This document shows, one piece after another, positions 7,535-16,380 of a stretch of DNA of 64,000 nucleotides (its first letter is position 1; each line of letters begins with the position of its first letter). The DNA comes from Actinoallomurus soli (GTDB lineage Bacteria > Actinomycetota > Actinomycetes > Streptosporangiales > Streptosporangiaceae). The stretch covers positions 36,379-100,378 of the forward strand of contig NZ_JAMXMV010000025.1 in the NCBI RefSeq assembly GCF_024055715.1, written 5' to 3'. Under the pieces are notes generated by a model that saw nothing but the letters and a program-made list of their open reading frames with translations, was not told where the DNA came from and did not search any database. A program made the position numbers and the translations under genes.

Positions 7535-8539
7535 ATGTTCCAGCGGAAGCGGGACGGAGCGGCCGTTCCGGCCGGCCGTCGATGGGCGGGTGCGCTGGTC
7601 GCGGCGGCTCTGACGACCGTGTGCCTCGCCGCGCCGGGCCGGCCCTCTCTCGCCGCGACCTACCCGAACCCCGGGAACGTCACCGGCGACACCGGGGTCC
7701 ACGACCCGTCCATGGTCAAGCGGCCGAACGGCGGTTACCTCGTCGCCTACACCGGCGACGACATCGGCCTGAAGTACTCCCCGGATCGCACGGCCTTCCA
7801 CAACACCGGTACGGCCTTCCCCGGCGGCGCCTCCTGGACCTACGGCTACACCAATGGCGCGCGCAGCCTGTGGGCGCCGGACCTGTCGTACCACAACGGC
7901 CAGTACTCCATGTACTACGCCGCCTCCACCTTCGGTTCGAACCACTCGGCGATCTTCCTGGCGACCAGTCCCAGCGGCGACCCCGGAACCTGGACCAACC
8001 GGGGCCTGGTCGTCTCCTCCCAGTCCTCGGACGACTACAACGCCATCGACCCGAACCTCACGGTCGACGCGCAGGGTCGCTGGTGGCTGGCGTTCGGGTC
8101 CTTCTGGTCGGGCATCAAGCTCATCGCGATCGACCCGTCCACCGGGCTGCGCTCCGGCACGACCATGGTCTCCATCGCCGGACGCGGCGGCGGCCCGATC
8201 GAGGCCCCGTTCATCTTCCGCCACGGCGCCTACTACTACCTGTACGTGTCGTTCGACTACTGCTGCCGCGGCGCGTCCAGCACCTACCGGATCATGGTGG
8301 GCCGCTCCACGAGCGTCACCGGCCCGTACTACGACCGCAGCGGCGTCGCGATGACCTCCGGCGGTGGCACGGAGATCCTCGCCGGCCACGGGAGCATTCA
8401 CGGACCCGGCGGCGAAGGCGTGTTCACCGACACCGACCACGACATCCTCGACTACCACTACTACGCCGACGACGGCACTCCGCTCCTGGGCATCAACTGG
8501 CTGGGCTACGACTCCGCGGGCTGGCCCTACGTCTTCTGA
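7535..8539 (+). CDS. Secreted GH43 arabinan endo-1,5-alpha-L-arabinanase
   Basis: 334 residues from the ATG at 7535, preceded by AAGGGG; the frame is open farther upstream. A signal peptide (GALVAAALTTVCLAAPGRPS) is followed by a five-bladed propeller with the GH43 acids: Asp in GVHDPSMV, Asp in AIDPNLTV and Glu in PIEAPFIFRHG. WAPDLSY and GHGSIHGPGGEGVF also match arabinanases. It would cut alpha-1,5-arabinan of plant pectin outside the cell. No transporter or regulator gene adjoins it. Its last 47 bases overlap a convergent hypothetical gene. Confidence 0.9.
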   Translation: MFQRKRDGAAVPAGRRWAGALVAAALTTVCLAAPGRPSLAATYPNPGNVTGDTGVHDPSMVKRPNGGYLVAYTGDDIGLKYSPDRTAFHNTGTAFPGGASWTYGYTNGARSLWAPDLSYHNGQYSMYYAASTFGSNHSAIFLATSPSGDPGTWTNRGLVVSSQSSDDYNAIDPNLTVDAQGRWWLAFGSFWSGIKLIAIDPSTGLRSGTTMVSIAGRGGGPIEAPFIFRHGAYYYLYVSFDYCCRGASSTYRIMVGRSTSVTGPYYDRSGVAMTSGGGTEILAGHGSIHGPGGEGVFTDTDHDILDYHYYADDGTPLLGINWLGYDSAGWPYVF

Positions 8540-8933
8540 CCCCCCGGGCGCGGAGGAGGCGGCGGAGGGCTACGCCGAGCAGGCCGAGGGTGAGGACGAT
8601 CCGGGCCGGGGAGGGCCGTCGTCCGCGACCGGGGGAACCGGACGTGCGGAACTCGCCGCGTCCGGCCCGGAACTGGGCCGTGGCCCACTCCGCCTCCGCT
8701 TCGAGCCTCTCGGGCCGTTCGCCCCGGATGCGCAGGGTCCGCAGGCGCAGGTCCTCGCGCAGGACCGCGGTGGGAACCCCTCCGACGGTCCCGCGCAGCG
8801 TGGAGTTGCGCAGCCATTCCTCCTCGGACACGCCGGGGCCGCGTCCGCCACGAAGGTTCCGCCGGAAGGCATCGATCCGTTCCTGTACGACACGCGCCAG
8901 GTCGGGATCCGAAGCGCTCCTTCCAGTGGACAT
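8493..8933 (-). CDS. Hypothetical protein with a C-terminal hydrophobic segment
   Basis: A 146-residue frame, not recognised. The first 100 residues are charged and probably helical (MSTGRSASDPDLARVVQERI). A short hydrophobic stretch (IVLTLGLLGVALRRLL) near residue 115 is followed by an Arg-rich tail, like small membrane-anchored actinobacterial proteins. It starts 33 bases downstream of the molybdopterin oxidoreductase stop on the same strand and overlaps the GH43 gene end by 47 bases, which lowers confidence. Confidence 0.5.
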   Translation of the reverse strand: MSTGRSASDPDLARVVQERIDAFRRNLRGGRGPGVSEEEWLRNSTLRGTVGGVPTAVLREDLRLRTLRIRGERPERLEAEAEWATAQFRAGRGEFRTSGSPGRGRRPSPARIVLTLGLLGVALRRLLRARGVRRRRASPRSRSPAS

Positions 8934-8966
8934 CTCCCCGGCCTCCTCACCGGTCCGCCGCGCCGG

Positions 8967-10460
8967 TCAGATACCGGCCGCGTTGGCGTAGTACTGCTGG
9001 TCCTCACGCCAGCCGCCCTGGCCCAGGCCGAGGTGGTCATAGCCGCGCGTCAGCTCGATCGCCTTGATCCACTTGGTCATCTTGAAGCCGAGCTGGGTCT
9101 CGATGCGCAGCCGCAGCGGCGCGCCGTGTTCGACGGGCAGCGGGCCGCCGTTCATCTCGAAGACCAGCAGGGTCTCGGGCGTACGGGCCAGGGCGAGGGG
9201 GATGGTGCCGTAGAAGAAGCCCCAGCGGTCGCTCTCGCTGTCCGTGTCGCCCTTGTCGTCGAAGGCGTAAAGCACGAGGGTGTCCGCCTCCGTCGTGGGG
9301 CGGACACGGTCGAGGACCCTGCCGAGGGGTACCCCGCCCCACTGGGCGGTGGCCGTCCAGCCCTGGATGCAGTTGTGCTTGGTGATCTGTCTCTCCAGAC
9401 CGAGCCGCCTCAGGTCGTCCAGGGAGACGAGGGCCGGGGTCTCGACCATGCCGCCGATCGGCAGCCGGAAGTCCCGGAAGCCGTTGCGGGCGAGCCGGTC
9501 GTACTCGGCGGAGGTGGGCGGGTAGCCGTTCACCCGGTGATAGGGCGAGATGTCCTTGGTGGAGTACTGCTGCCGTGACCGGAAGACGCGCGAGATCACG
9601 CGTTCGAATGGGTTGACCACCAGGCCCAGCAGCCGCTGGGTGGCGCGCCGGTGACGCAGCGAGAACCAGGTGACGATCACGTTGATGACGAGGATCACGA
9701 GGAGCCCGGCGGACCCGATCGCCAGCGCGAGCGTGTTCGAGGCGTCGTGGCTGCCCAGCACGATCGCGGCGAACTCCGAGGGGACGCCGTGGATGACCAC
9801 CATGGCCACGTGGACGACGACGAAGCCTCCGAAGGCGCAGAGGCCGAGGAAGTGCAGGCTGCGCGCGCCCTGCTTGCCGCCGAACAGCCGTCCGTACCAG
9901 GGGAACCGGGCCAGGACCGAGGGTGACATGGCGGCGCCGGTGGCGATCTGGAAGGGGGCCAGGAGGAAGATGACGGCGAAGTAGGACAGTTTCTGCACCG
10001 CGTTGAACGGCTCGTTCGGGAGAAGCGGCGGGTAGTGCAGGCCGAAGTACGCGCCGACGGCCTTGACCGCCTCAGGAAAGATCGACCAACGGGTCGGCAG
10101 AAGGTAGCGCCAGTAGCCCGTCGCGAAGACCAGCGCGACGTAGACGGCTCCGGTCAGGATCCAGAACTGGATCGTCAGGAAGTGCCAGTGCCGGCCCATG
10201 CCGAGGTTCTTGCGGCCCGGCAGCGCGATGACCGGTGACCAGGAGACCATCTCGTCCTCCGACGACCACGGCTTGGCCGAGTCGGCGCTGTAGGTCTCCT
10301 TGGTGAACCGCAGCCATTCTCGCCCGGGCGTGCAGTGATCGTTCCGGTAGAGCTTCGGGAAGGCGGAGAGCACCTCGATGCCGCTGCGGGCCAGCAGGAG
10401 CAGGAACAGGACGTTCAGCGCATGAGTGATGATCATCCACAGCGGGAAGAACGGCGGCAT
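8967..10460 (-). CDS. Cytochrome b561-type membrane domain fused to a molybdopterin oxidoreductase
   Basis: 497 residues. The N-terminal half (about 1-285) has several membrane helices and histidines of a b-type cytochrome (MIITHALNVLFLLLLARSGI, GMGRHWHFLTIQFWI, ARSLHFLGLC, VVHVAMVVIHG). The C-terminal half is a sulfite-oxidase-family molybdopterin domain with the molybdenum-ligating Cys at about 364 (TKHNCIQGWTATAQW), then GGVPLGRVLD and HGAPLRLRIETQLGFK. It resembles a single-chain YedYZ-like enzyme in which the haem subunit feeds the Mo centre. No Tat signal is visible and the substrate is unknown. It starts 83 bases after the stop of tesB. Confidence 0.88.
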   Translation of the reverse strand: MPPFFPLWMIITHALNVLFLLLLARSGIEVLSAFPKLYRNDHCTPGREWLRFTKETYSADSAKPWSSEDEMVSWSPVIALPGRKNLGMGRHWHFLTIQFWILTGAVYVALVFATGYWRYLLPTRWSIFPEAVKAVGAYFGLHYPPLLPNEPFNAVQKLSYFAVIFLLAPFQIATGAAMSPSVLARFPWYGRLFGGKQGARSLHFLGLCAFGGFVVVHVAMVVIHGVPSEFAAIVLGSHDASNTLALAIGSAGLLVILVINVIVTWFSLRHRRATQRLLGLVVNPFERVISRVFRSRQQYSTKDISPYHRVNGYPPTSAEYDRLARNGFRDFRLPIGGMVETPALVSLDDLRRLGLERQITKHNCIQGWTATAQWGGVPLGRVLDRVRPTTEADTLVLYAFDDKGDTDSESDRWGFFYGTIPLALARTPETLLVFEMNGGPLPVEHGAPLRLRIETQLGFKMTKWIKAIELTRGYDHLGLGQGGWREDQQYYANAAGI

Positions 10461-10543
10461 CTTTCCCCCCTCCGCCTGTCATCCCCCCGTACCCCCCGGC
10501 CCAGGGCCGTACGCGTCCTCCTGCGAGAACGTCCCGCCGGGGC

Positions 10544-11404
10544 TCAGGAGCCGGTGACGCGGATGAGGCCCTCCTGGACGACCGAGACGACGAGCTCACC
10601 GTCCTGGGTGAAGACCTGGCCGCGGGCGAGGCCGCGGGCGCCGGAGGCGTTCGGGGTGTCCTGGGCGTACAGCAGCCACTCATCGGCGCGGAACGGGCGG
10701 TGGAACCACATCGCGTGGTCGAGGCTGGCGCCCATCGTCTTGCGGTCGCCCCAGGCGAGGCCGTGGTTGAGCAGGACGGTGTCCAGCAGCGTCATGTCCG
10801 AGGCGTACGTCATCAGGCAGACGTGCAGCAGCGGGTCGTCGGGCAGCTCCCCGGCCACGCGCAGCCAGACCAGCGACTCCGGGCCGACCAGCTCCGGATC
10901 GCGGGCGGCCTCCCAGGTCAGCGGTGTGACGTGCCGCAGGTCGATCGGCCGGTTGCGCATGAACTCGTTGTCCAGCTTGCCGAACAGCTTCTCCATCCGC
11001 TCCTGCCAGGTCGGCAGCTCCTCCGGCCCCGGCACCTCGGGCATCGGCGCCTGGTGCGACGGGCCGTCCTCGGCGATCTGGAACGACGCCGACAGGGTGA
11101 AGATGACCTTGCCGTGCTGGATGGCGGAGACCCGGCGCGTGGTGAACGACCGGCCGTCGCGGACCCGGTCGACGGTGTAGACGAGCGGCACGCTCGGGTC
11201 GCCGGGGCGGATGAAGTACGCGTGCAGCGAGTGCACCCGGCGGTCCTCGGGGACGGTACGCCCCGCGGCGACCAGCGCCTGACCGGCGACCTGCCCGCCG
11301 AACACCCGCTGCTGGCGCTCCTCCGGGCTGCGCCCGCGGAAGATGTCGGACTCGATCTGCTCCAGGTCGAGCAGCTCGAGCAGCTCCTTCAGCGCGGCGT
11401 TCAT
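10544..11404 (-). CDS. tesB: Acyl-CoA thioesterase II
   Basis: 286 residues from the ATG at 11404 (MNAALKELLELLDLEQIESD). Two hotdog domains: the N-terminal one has FGGQVAGQALVAAGRTVP and RVHSLHAYFIRPGD; the C-terminal one has MTYASDMTLLDTVL and SLDHAMWFHRPFRADEWLLY with the catalytic Asp region. It hydrolyses acyl-CoA to free acid and CoA in the cytoplasm. It starts 20 bases downstream of uvrD2 on the same strand and is likely co-transcribed with it. Confidence 0.94.
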   Translation of the reverse strand: MNAALKELLELLDLEQIESDIFRGRSPEERQQRVFGGQVAGQALVAAGRTVPEDRRVHSLHAYFIRPGDPSVPLVYTVDRVRDGRSFTTRRVSAIQHGKVIFTLSASFQIAEDGPSHQAPMPEVPGPEELPTWQERMEKLFGKLDNEFMRNRPIDLRHVTPLTWEAARDPELVGPESLVWLRVAGELPDDPLLHVCLMTYASDMTLLDTVLLNHGLAWGDRKTMGASLDHAMWFHRPFRADEWLLYAQDTPNASGARGLARGQVFTQDGELVVSVVQEGLIRVTGS

Positions 11405-11424
11405 TCGCGTACTACTCCTCAGGC

Positions 11425-13494
11425 TTACGGTGTCTCGCCCCGGCACAGTGCGAGCACCGCCGAACCGTACCGCTCCAGCTTGACGGCGCCGACACCGGGG
11501 ATCGCGGCCAGCTCCGCCTCCGAGGCGGGGGCGCGCTCGGCGATGGCCTGCAGGGTGGCGTCGGTGAAGATGACGTAGGCGGGGACCTTCTGCTCCTTGG
11601 ACGCCGCCACGCGCCACTCCTTCATCCGGGCCAGCAGGTCCTCATCGTAGTCGGCCGGGCAGCTCTCGCAGCGGCCGAGCTTGCGCTCGATCGCGGCGGT
11701 CAGCGGCCGTCCGCAGACCCGGCACGGCTGCGGTCCGGTGGCGATGGCCCGGCGCTTGGACCGGTCGACGCGGGGCGGTCCCGAGCTCTGCGGGGCGAGG
11801 CCGTCGAGGAAGCGCGACCGGCGGCGGCCCTTGCGGCCGCCCGGGGACCGGGCGAGCGCCCAGGACAGGGCCAGGTGCTCGCGAGCCCGTGTCACGCCGA
11901 CGTACAGCAGCCGGCGCTCCTCCTCGATCTGCTCCGGGCTCTTCTCCGCGTAGATGATCGGCAGCGTGCCCTCGACCAGGCCGGCGAGGAACACCGCGTC
12001 CCACTCCAGGCCCTTCGCGGTGTGCAGAGTGGCGAGCGTCACGCCCTCCAGGGCGGGGGCGTGCTGGGCGTTCGCGCGCTCCTCCAGTTCGGCGACGAAG
12101 TCCCGCAGGCCCGCGCCCGGCCGGTCGGCGGCGACGTCCTCGGCGAGCTGGGCCAGGGCGGCCAGGGACTCCCAGCGCTCCCGTGCGGCGCCGCGCCCCT
12201 CCGGCGGCCGGTCGGTGAGCCCGGCCGAGGCCAGGACGTCGCGCACGGCCCGTACGAGCGGCTCGCCGTCATCGGCGGACCGGGCGGCGCCGCGCAGGAG
12301 CACGACCGCCTGACGCACCTCCGCGCGCTCGAAGAACCGCTCCGCGCCCTTCAGGACGTACGGCACGCCCGCGTCGGCGAACGCCTGTTCGTACGGCTCC
12401 GACTGCGCGTTGATGCGGAACAGCACCGCGATCTCGCGGGCCGGCACGCCGTCCTCGATCAGCGCCCGCGCCCGCTTGGCGACGGCCTCGGCCTCCGCGA
12501 CCTCGTCGTCGTACTCGTGGAAGGTCGGCTCGGGACCGGCGGGCCGCTGCGCGACGAGTTCGAGACGGTGGTTGCGCGCCTCGCCCCGTGCCTGCGCCAG
12601 TACGCCGTTGGCCAGGTGCACGACCTGCGGCGTCGACCGGTAGTCGCGGACCAGCTTGACGACCTTCGCGTCCGGGTGCTCGACCGTGAAGCGGAGGAGG
12701 TACGCGGGGCTGGCGCCGGTGAAGGAGTAGATCGTCTGGTTCGGATCCCCGACCACGCAGATCTCCTCGCGCCCGCCGAGCCAGGCGTCGAGCAGGAGCT
12801 TCTGCAGCGGGTTGACGTCCTGGAACTCGTCGACGACGAAGTAGCGGTACTGGTCGCGGACCTGGTTCGCGACCTCCTGATGCTCGGTGAGCATCGCGGC
12901 GGTCAGCTCCAGCATGCCCTCGAAGTCCAGCAGGTTCCGCTCGCGGCGGAGCTCCTCGTACGCCCCGTAGAGCCGGGCGAGGTCGGACGCGTCGGCGGGC
13001 GGGGTGCGCCCGGCCTTGGCGGCCGACGCCGGGTAGTCCTCCGGGCGGGTCTGGGTGACCTTGGCCCACTCGATCTCGGCCGCGGTGTCGCGCAGCTCCG
13101 TACGGCCGAGGGACAGGCGGCAGACCCGTGCCGCCTCCGCGACCAGACCCAACTTCGACTCGATGAGCGTCGGAGGCTCCCCGCCGATCACCCTCGGCCA
13201 GAAGTAGGCGAGCTGCTTGAGCGCCGCCGAGTGGAACGTGCGGGCCTGCACGCCCGGCGCGCCGAGCTGCCGCAGCCGCCCGCGCAGCTCACCGGCGGCC
13301 CGGGTGGTGAACGTCACGGCCAGCACCCGCTGCGGGGCGACGACGCCCGTCAGCACGGCGTACGCGATCCGGTGCGTGATCGCGCGGGTCTTGCCCGTGC
13401 CCGCGCCGGCCAGCACGCACACCGGCCCACGGGTCGCCTCGGCGACCGCACGCTGGTCCGGGTCGAGCCCGGCGAGGATCTGCTCGGCCTCCAT
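11425..13494 (-). CDS. uvrD2: UvrD2-type DNA helicase
   Basis: 689 residues from the ATG at 13494, which has GGAGGGG just upstream; a GTG at 13509 is possible. A superfamily 1A helicase: Q motif LDPDQRAVAEA, Walker A GAGTGKT (30-36), Walker B VVDEFQDVNP, GDPNQTIYSFTGA, LHTAKGLEWDAVFL and VTRAREHLALSWA. As in mycobacterial UvrD2, a linker with two Cys pairs (CRVC, CESC) precedes a C-terminal HRDC domain ending PGVGAVKLERYGSAVL. It unwinds DNA in repair or replication. The divergent mycoredoxin gene next door is the known actinobacterial arrangement. Confidence 0.95.
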   Translation of the reverse strand: MEAEQILAGLDPDQRAVAEATRGPVCVLAGAGTGKTRAITHRIAYAVLTGVVAPQRVLAVTFTTRAAGELRGRLRQLGAPGVQARTFHSAALKQLAYFWPRVIGGEPPTLIESKLGLVAEAARVCRLSLGRTELRDTAAEIEWAKVTQTRPEDYPASAAKAGRTPPADASDLARLYGAYEELRRERNLLDFEGMLELTAAMLTEHQEVANQVRDQYRYFVVDEFQDVNPLQKLLLDAWLGGREEICVVGDPNQTIYSFTGASPAYLLRFTVEHPDAKVVKLVRDYRSTPQVVHLANGVLAQARGEARNHRLELVAQRPAGPEPTFHEYDDEVAEAEAVAKRARALIEDGVPAREIAVLFRINAQSEPYEQAFADAGVPYVLKGAERFFERAEVRQAVVLLRGAARSADDGEPLVRAVRDVLASAGLTDRPPEGRGAARERWESLAALAQLAEDVAADRPGAGLRDFVAELEERANAQHAPALEGVTLATLHTAKGLEWDAVFLAGLVEGTLPIIYAEKSPEQIEEERRLLYVGVTRAREHLALSWALARSPGGRKGRRRSRFLDGLAPQSSGPPRVDRSKRRAIATGPQPCRVCGRPLTAAIERKLGRCESCPADYDEDLLARMKEWRVAASKEQKVPAYVIFTDATLQAIAERAPASEAELAAIPGVGAVKLERYGSAVLALCRGETP

Positions 13495-13567
13495 CGCCCC
13501 TCCGTTCACTCCTCTCTCATCCTCCCAGGGCCGCTCGCCCGCCGCCGCCCAAGTGCCGGGGACCGGG

Positions 13568-13593
13568 GGAATGCCCGCCGATGATCGCGTGTT
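13568..13593 (+). promoter_or_regulatory. SigR/SigH-type promoter of the mycoredoxin gene
   Basis: GGAAT at 13568-13572 and GTT at 13591-13593 are separated by 18 bases, matching the GGAAT-N18/19-GTT consensus of disulfide-stress sigma factors (SigR in Streptomyces, SigH in mycobacteria). It lies 44 bases upstream of the mycoredoxin start, so induction by thiol stress is predicted. Confidence 0.6.
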
Positions 13594-13637
13594 GGCACAG
13601 TCGACTTCGAGCGCCCCGCCCAAGACGAAGGAGAGCC

Positions 13638-13895
13638 ATGACCGCGCCCGCGACGGGTGAGCTGACCATGTACACCACGAGCTGGTGCGGCTTCTGCCGC
13701 CGGCTCAAGACCCAACTGGCCCGCGAGGGCATCCACATGGTCGAGGTGGACATCGAGCGCGACCCTGCGGCCGCCGAGTTCGTCGAGAGCGTCAACGGCG
13801 GCAACCAGACCGTACCCACCGTCGTGTTCCCCGATGGTACGGCCGTCACCAACCCGTCCGCGAAGGAGGTCAAGGCGCGCCTCGCCGCGCTCTGA
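13638..13895 (+). CDS. mrx1: Mycoredoxin (glutaredoxin-like)
   Basis: 85 residues from the ATG at 13638, preceded by AAGGAGAG. A glutaredoxin fold with the redox motif C17-G-F-C20 (MYTTSWCGFCRRLK), cis-proline segment QTVPTVVF and FPDGTAVTNPSAKEV. Mycoredoxins reduce mycothiol mixed disulfides in the actinobacterial cytoplasm. It is divergent from uvrD2 and has a SigR-type promoter. It converges on the MDR gene with an 80-base gap. Confidence 0.93.
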   Translation: MTAPATGELTMYTTSWCGFCRRLKTQLAREGIHMVEVDIERDPAAAEFVESVNGGNQTVPTVVFPDGTAVTNPSAKEVKARLAAL

Positions 13896-13974
13896 CCCGG
13901 GCGTTCCCCGCGCCGCCGGCCCGACGGTTCCCCGTCAGGACCGGCGGCGCCCGCCGTTCCGGGTGGGGCGGCTG

Positions 13975-14976
13975 TCAGCGGGTGGAGGACAGGCCGGTGA
14001 TGACGACCTTTCCGACGGGGCGGTCCTCGACCAGGTGGCGCAGCGCCTCCCCCACCGCCTCCAGCGGGTAGATCGAGTCGATCACCGGGCTGATCCGGCC
14101 CGCCGTCAGCAGGTCGGTGATCTCGGCCCAGGCCGCCCTCGACTCGGCGGCCGACGCCGCGTGCAGCGAGAAGCCGCGGAGAGTCGTGCGGCGTTCGATG
14201 ACCTCGTGCAGTGGCAGGCAGGTGCTGCGGCCGCCCGAGCAGCCGACCAGGATGAGGCGGCCGCCCACCGCCATGGCCGCCGCGATCTGCGCGGTCACCG
14301 CCCCGCCGACGCCGTCGACGGCCAGGTCGACGCCGGCCGGGAAGCCGTCGCCGAGCGTGTCCGGCAGCCGGTCGCGTTCGAGGTCGATGACCTCGATGTC
14401 CCGGGCCCAGGGCGCGGCCCGGATGGCCTCCGCCTTCGCCGTGGTCCCCACGCCGCCCGCGACGGCGGCCGCGCCGAGGGCGCGTGCCAGCTGGACGGTC
14501 GCGTTGCCCACGCTCCCGCCGATGCCCGGGGCGAACACGCACTCGCCGGGCCGGAAGGCGCCCAGGCGCAGGGCGAGCAGGCCGGTGAGGTAGGCGATCG
14601 GGACGGCCGCCGCGACCTCGTCGGACACGCTGACCGGGATCTCGGCGAGGTTCCGGGCGGGGATGACGGCGAACTCGGCCATCGTCCCGTCGGCGGTGGA
14701 GCCGCCGGGGCCGGCGAAGAACATCACCCGCGTGCCGGCCCGCCAGTACGCGGCGGGATCGGCGACGACCAGGCCGGCGCCCTCACCGCCCAGCGTGAGC
14801 GGCAGCAGCCCCGCCCGCGACGGGCCGCTCGTCGCCACGGCGTGATCGAGTGGTGTCACGCCCGCGGCCGTGATCTGCACGAGGACCTCGCCCGGAGCGG
14901 GGACCGGGACCTCGACCTGCTCGATCCGCACATCCGTCGTGTGCGCGGTGATCGGATAAGCGCGCGCCGCCTTCAC
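13975..14976 (-). CDS. Zinc-independent MDR oxidoreductase (quinone-reductase-like)
   Basis: 333 residues from the GTG at 14976 (VKAARAYPITAHTTDVRIEQ), preceded by GGGGGGAC. An N-terminal GroES-like domain (PAPGEVLVQITAAGVTPLDH) and a Rossmann domain (GECVFAPGIGGSVGNATVQL) give NADPH binding. The zinc cysteines of alcohol dehydrogenases are absent, placing it with quinone oxidoreductases. The physiological substrate is unknown. Confidence 0.88.
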   Translation of the reverse strand: MKAARAYPITAHTTDVRIEQVEVPVPAPGEVLVQITAAGVTPLDHAVATSGPSRAGLLPLTLGGEGAGLVVADPAAYWRAGTRVMFFAGPGGSTADGTMAEFAVIPARNLAEIPVSVSDEVAAAVPIAYLTGLLALRLGAFRPGECVFAPGIGGSVGNATVQLARALGAAAVAGGVGTTAKAEAIRAAPWARDIEVIDLERDRLPDTLGDGFPAGVDLAVDGVGGAVTAQIAAAMAVGGRLILVGCSGGRSTCLPLHEVIERRTTLRGFSLHAASAAESRAAWAEITDLLTAGRISPVIDSIYPLEAVGEALRHLVEDRPVGKVVITGLSSTR

Positions 14977-15079
14977 GTTGTCGTCCCCCCGGGAATCCCC
15001 CATACCCGGATCGGGAGGACGGCACGCCCGTGCCGGTGCCCGGCGCGCAACCGTGGGCACCGGCACGGGAGACCGTGGG

Positions 15080-16351
15080 TCAGCTCGGCAGCGTCCACCT
15101 CTGGTTGTCGCTGCCGGCGCAGTCCCAGATCTGCAGCCGGGTGCCGTTGGCCGAGCTCGGGCCGGTGGCGTCGAGGCAGCGCCCGGAGTTCGGGTTGACC
15201 AGGGATCCGTTCGCGCCCTGCTGCCACTGCTGCGCGCCGGTGCCGTTGCAGTCGTACAACTGCACCTGCGTGCCGTTGGCCGTGCCGGCCGCGGTCACGT
15301 CCATGCACTTGCCGAGCGCCCGCAGCGTCCCGTCCGAGCCGACGGTCCACTGCTGCGCCGCCGTGCCGTTGCAGTCGTACAGCTGGACGGCCGTGCCGTT
15401 CGCGCTGTTGGCCCCGGCCACGTCCACGCACTTGCCGCCGTAGCCGGTGATCTGGCCCGTACGGCCGCCGGAGGAGCCGGAGGTCGTGACGTGCACGTAG
15501 TCGACGACGAGCTGCGCCGGGAAGGGCGTGCTGCCGTCGGGGTCACCGGGCCAGTACCCGCCGACCGCGAGGTTGAGGATGATGTAGAAGGGGTGGTCGA
15601 AGACCCAGCGGTTGCCGTTCAGGTCGGCCGGGGTGCGGGTCTCGTAGACGTGCCCGTCGACGGACCACTGGATCGAGTTCGGCGCCCAGTCCACGGCGAA
15701 GGTGTGGAAGTCGTCGTAGAAGTTCGCCCCGCCCGGCAGGGTGTAGCCCGCGCCGATGCCGGCCGAGCCGGAGTAGCCCGGTCCGTGGATGGTGCCGTGG
15801 ACGGTGCCGGGTTCAAAGCCGACGTTCTCCATGATGTCGATCTCGCCGCTGTTCGGCCAGCCGACGCTGCCGATGTCGTTGCCGAGCATCCAGAAGGCCG
15901 GCCACATGCCCTGACCGCGCGGGATCTTCATCCGGGTCTCGAAGTGGCCGTACGCCTGGGTGAAGGTCTGCGCCGTGGACAGGCGGGCCGAGGTGTACTG
16001 GCAGGTCCCGTACCAGCAGGTGTAGTTGCCCGGGTTGTCCTTGCGGGCGGTGATCACCAGGTGGCCCTGGCCGTCGAGCGCGGCGTTGTGCGTGCCGCTG
16101 GTGTAGTACTCGCGCTCGTGGTTGTTGACGTTGTCGCCGGTCTCCGGGTGCCACTTGCTCGCGTCGACGGCCGCGCCGGCGGGCCCGTCGAAGTCGTCGG
16201 TGAAGGTGGCCGTGGCGGCCGCCGCGGCGGGGAGCATCGTGGCGTGGGTGCCGTTGCCGGCGACCACGGTGGCGGCGCCGCCGAGACCGGCGAGCGCGAG
16301 GGCCGCCAGGAACAGCCGGCCCGTCCTACGTCGGCGGGGTGACGTGGACAT
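15080..16351 (-). CDS. Secreted GH16 endo-beta-1,3-glucanase with ricin-type CBM13
   Basis: 423 residues from the ATG at 16351, preceded by GAGGAGAAGA. A signal peptide with an Arg-rich start (MSTSPRRRRTGRLFLAALAL) leads to a GH16 domain (about 50-290) with the catalytic signature GEIDIMENVGF (ExDxxE) and WPAFWMLGNDIG, as in laminarinases. After a short SGSSGG linker a C-terminal ricin B-like CBM13 has three QxW repeats (AAQQW, GAQQW, DNQRW). It starts 29 bases after the GH30 gene, so the two are one operon. Together they would attack fungal beta-1,3/1,6-glucan. The CBM13 is nearly identical to that of GH30. Confidence 0.92.
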   Translation of the reverse strand: MSTSPRRRRTGRLFLAALALAGLGGAATVVAGNGTHATMLPAAAAATATFTDDFDGPAGAAVDASKWHPETGDNVNNHEREYYTSGTHNAALDGQGHLVITARKDNPGNYTCWYGTCQYTSARLSTAQTFTQAYGHFETRMKIPRGQGMWPAFWMLGNDIGSVGWPNSGEIDIMENVGFEPGTVHGTIHGPGYSGSAGIGAGYTLPGGANFYDDFHTFAVDWAPNSIQWSVDGHVYETRTPADLNGNRWVFDHPFYIILNLAVGGYWPGDPDGSTPFPAQLVVDYVHVTTSGSSGGRTGQITGYGGKCVDVAGANSANGTAVQLYDCNGTAAQQWTVGSDGTLRALGKCMDVTAAGTANGTQVQLYDCNGTGAQQWQQGANGSLVNPNSGRCLDATGPSSANGTRLQIWDCAGSDNQRWTLPS

Positions 16352-16380
16352 TCTTCTCCTCTCGGGTTGGGGAATCAGAG

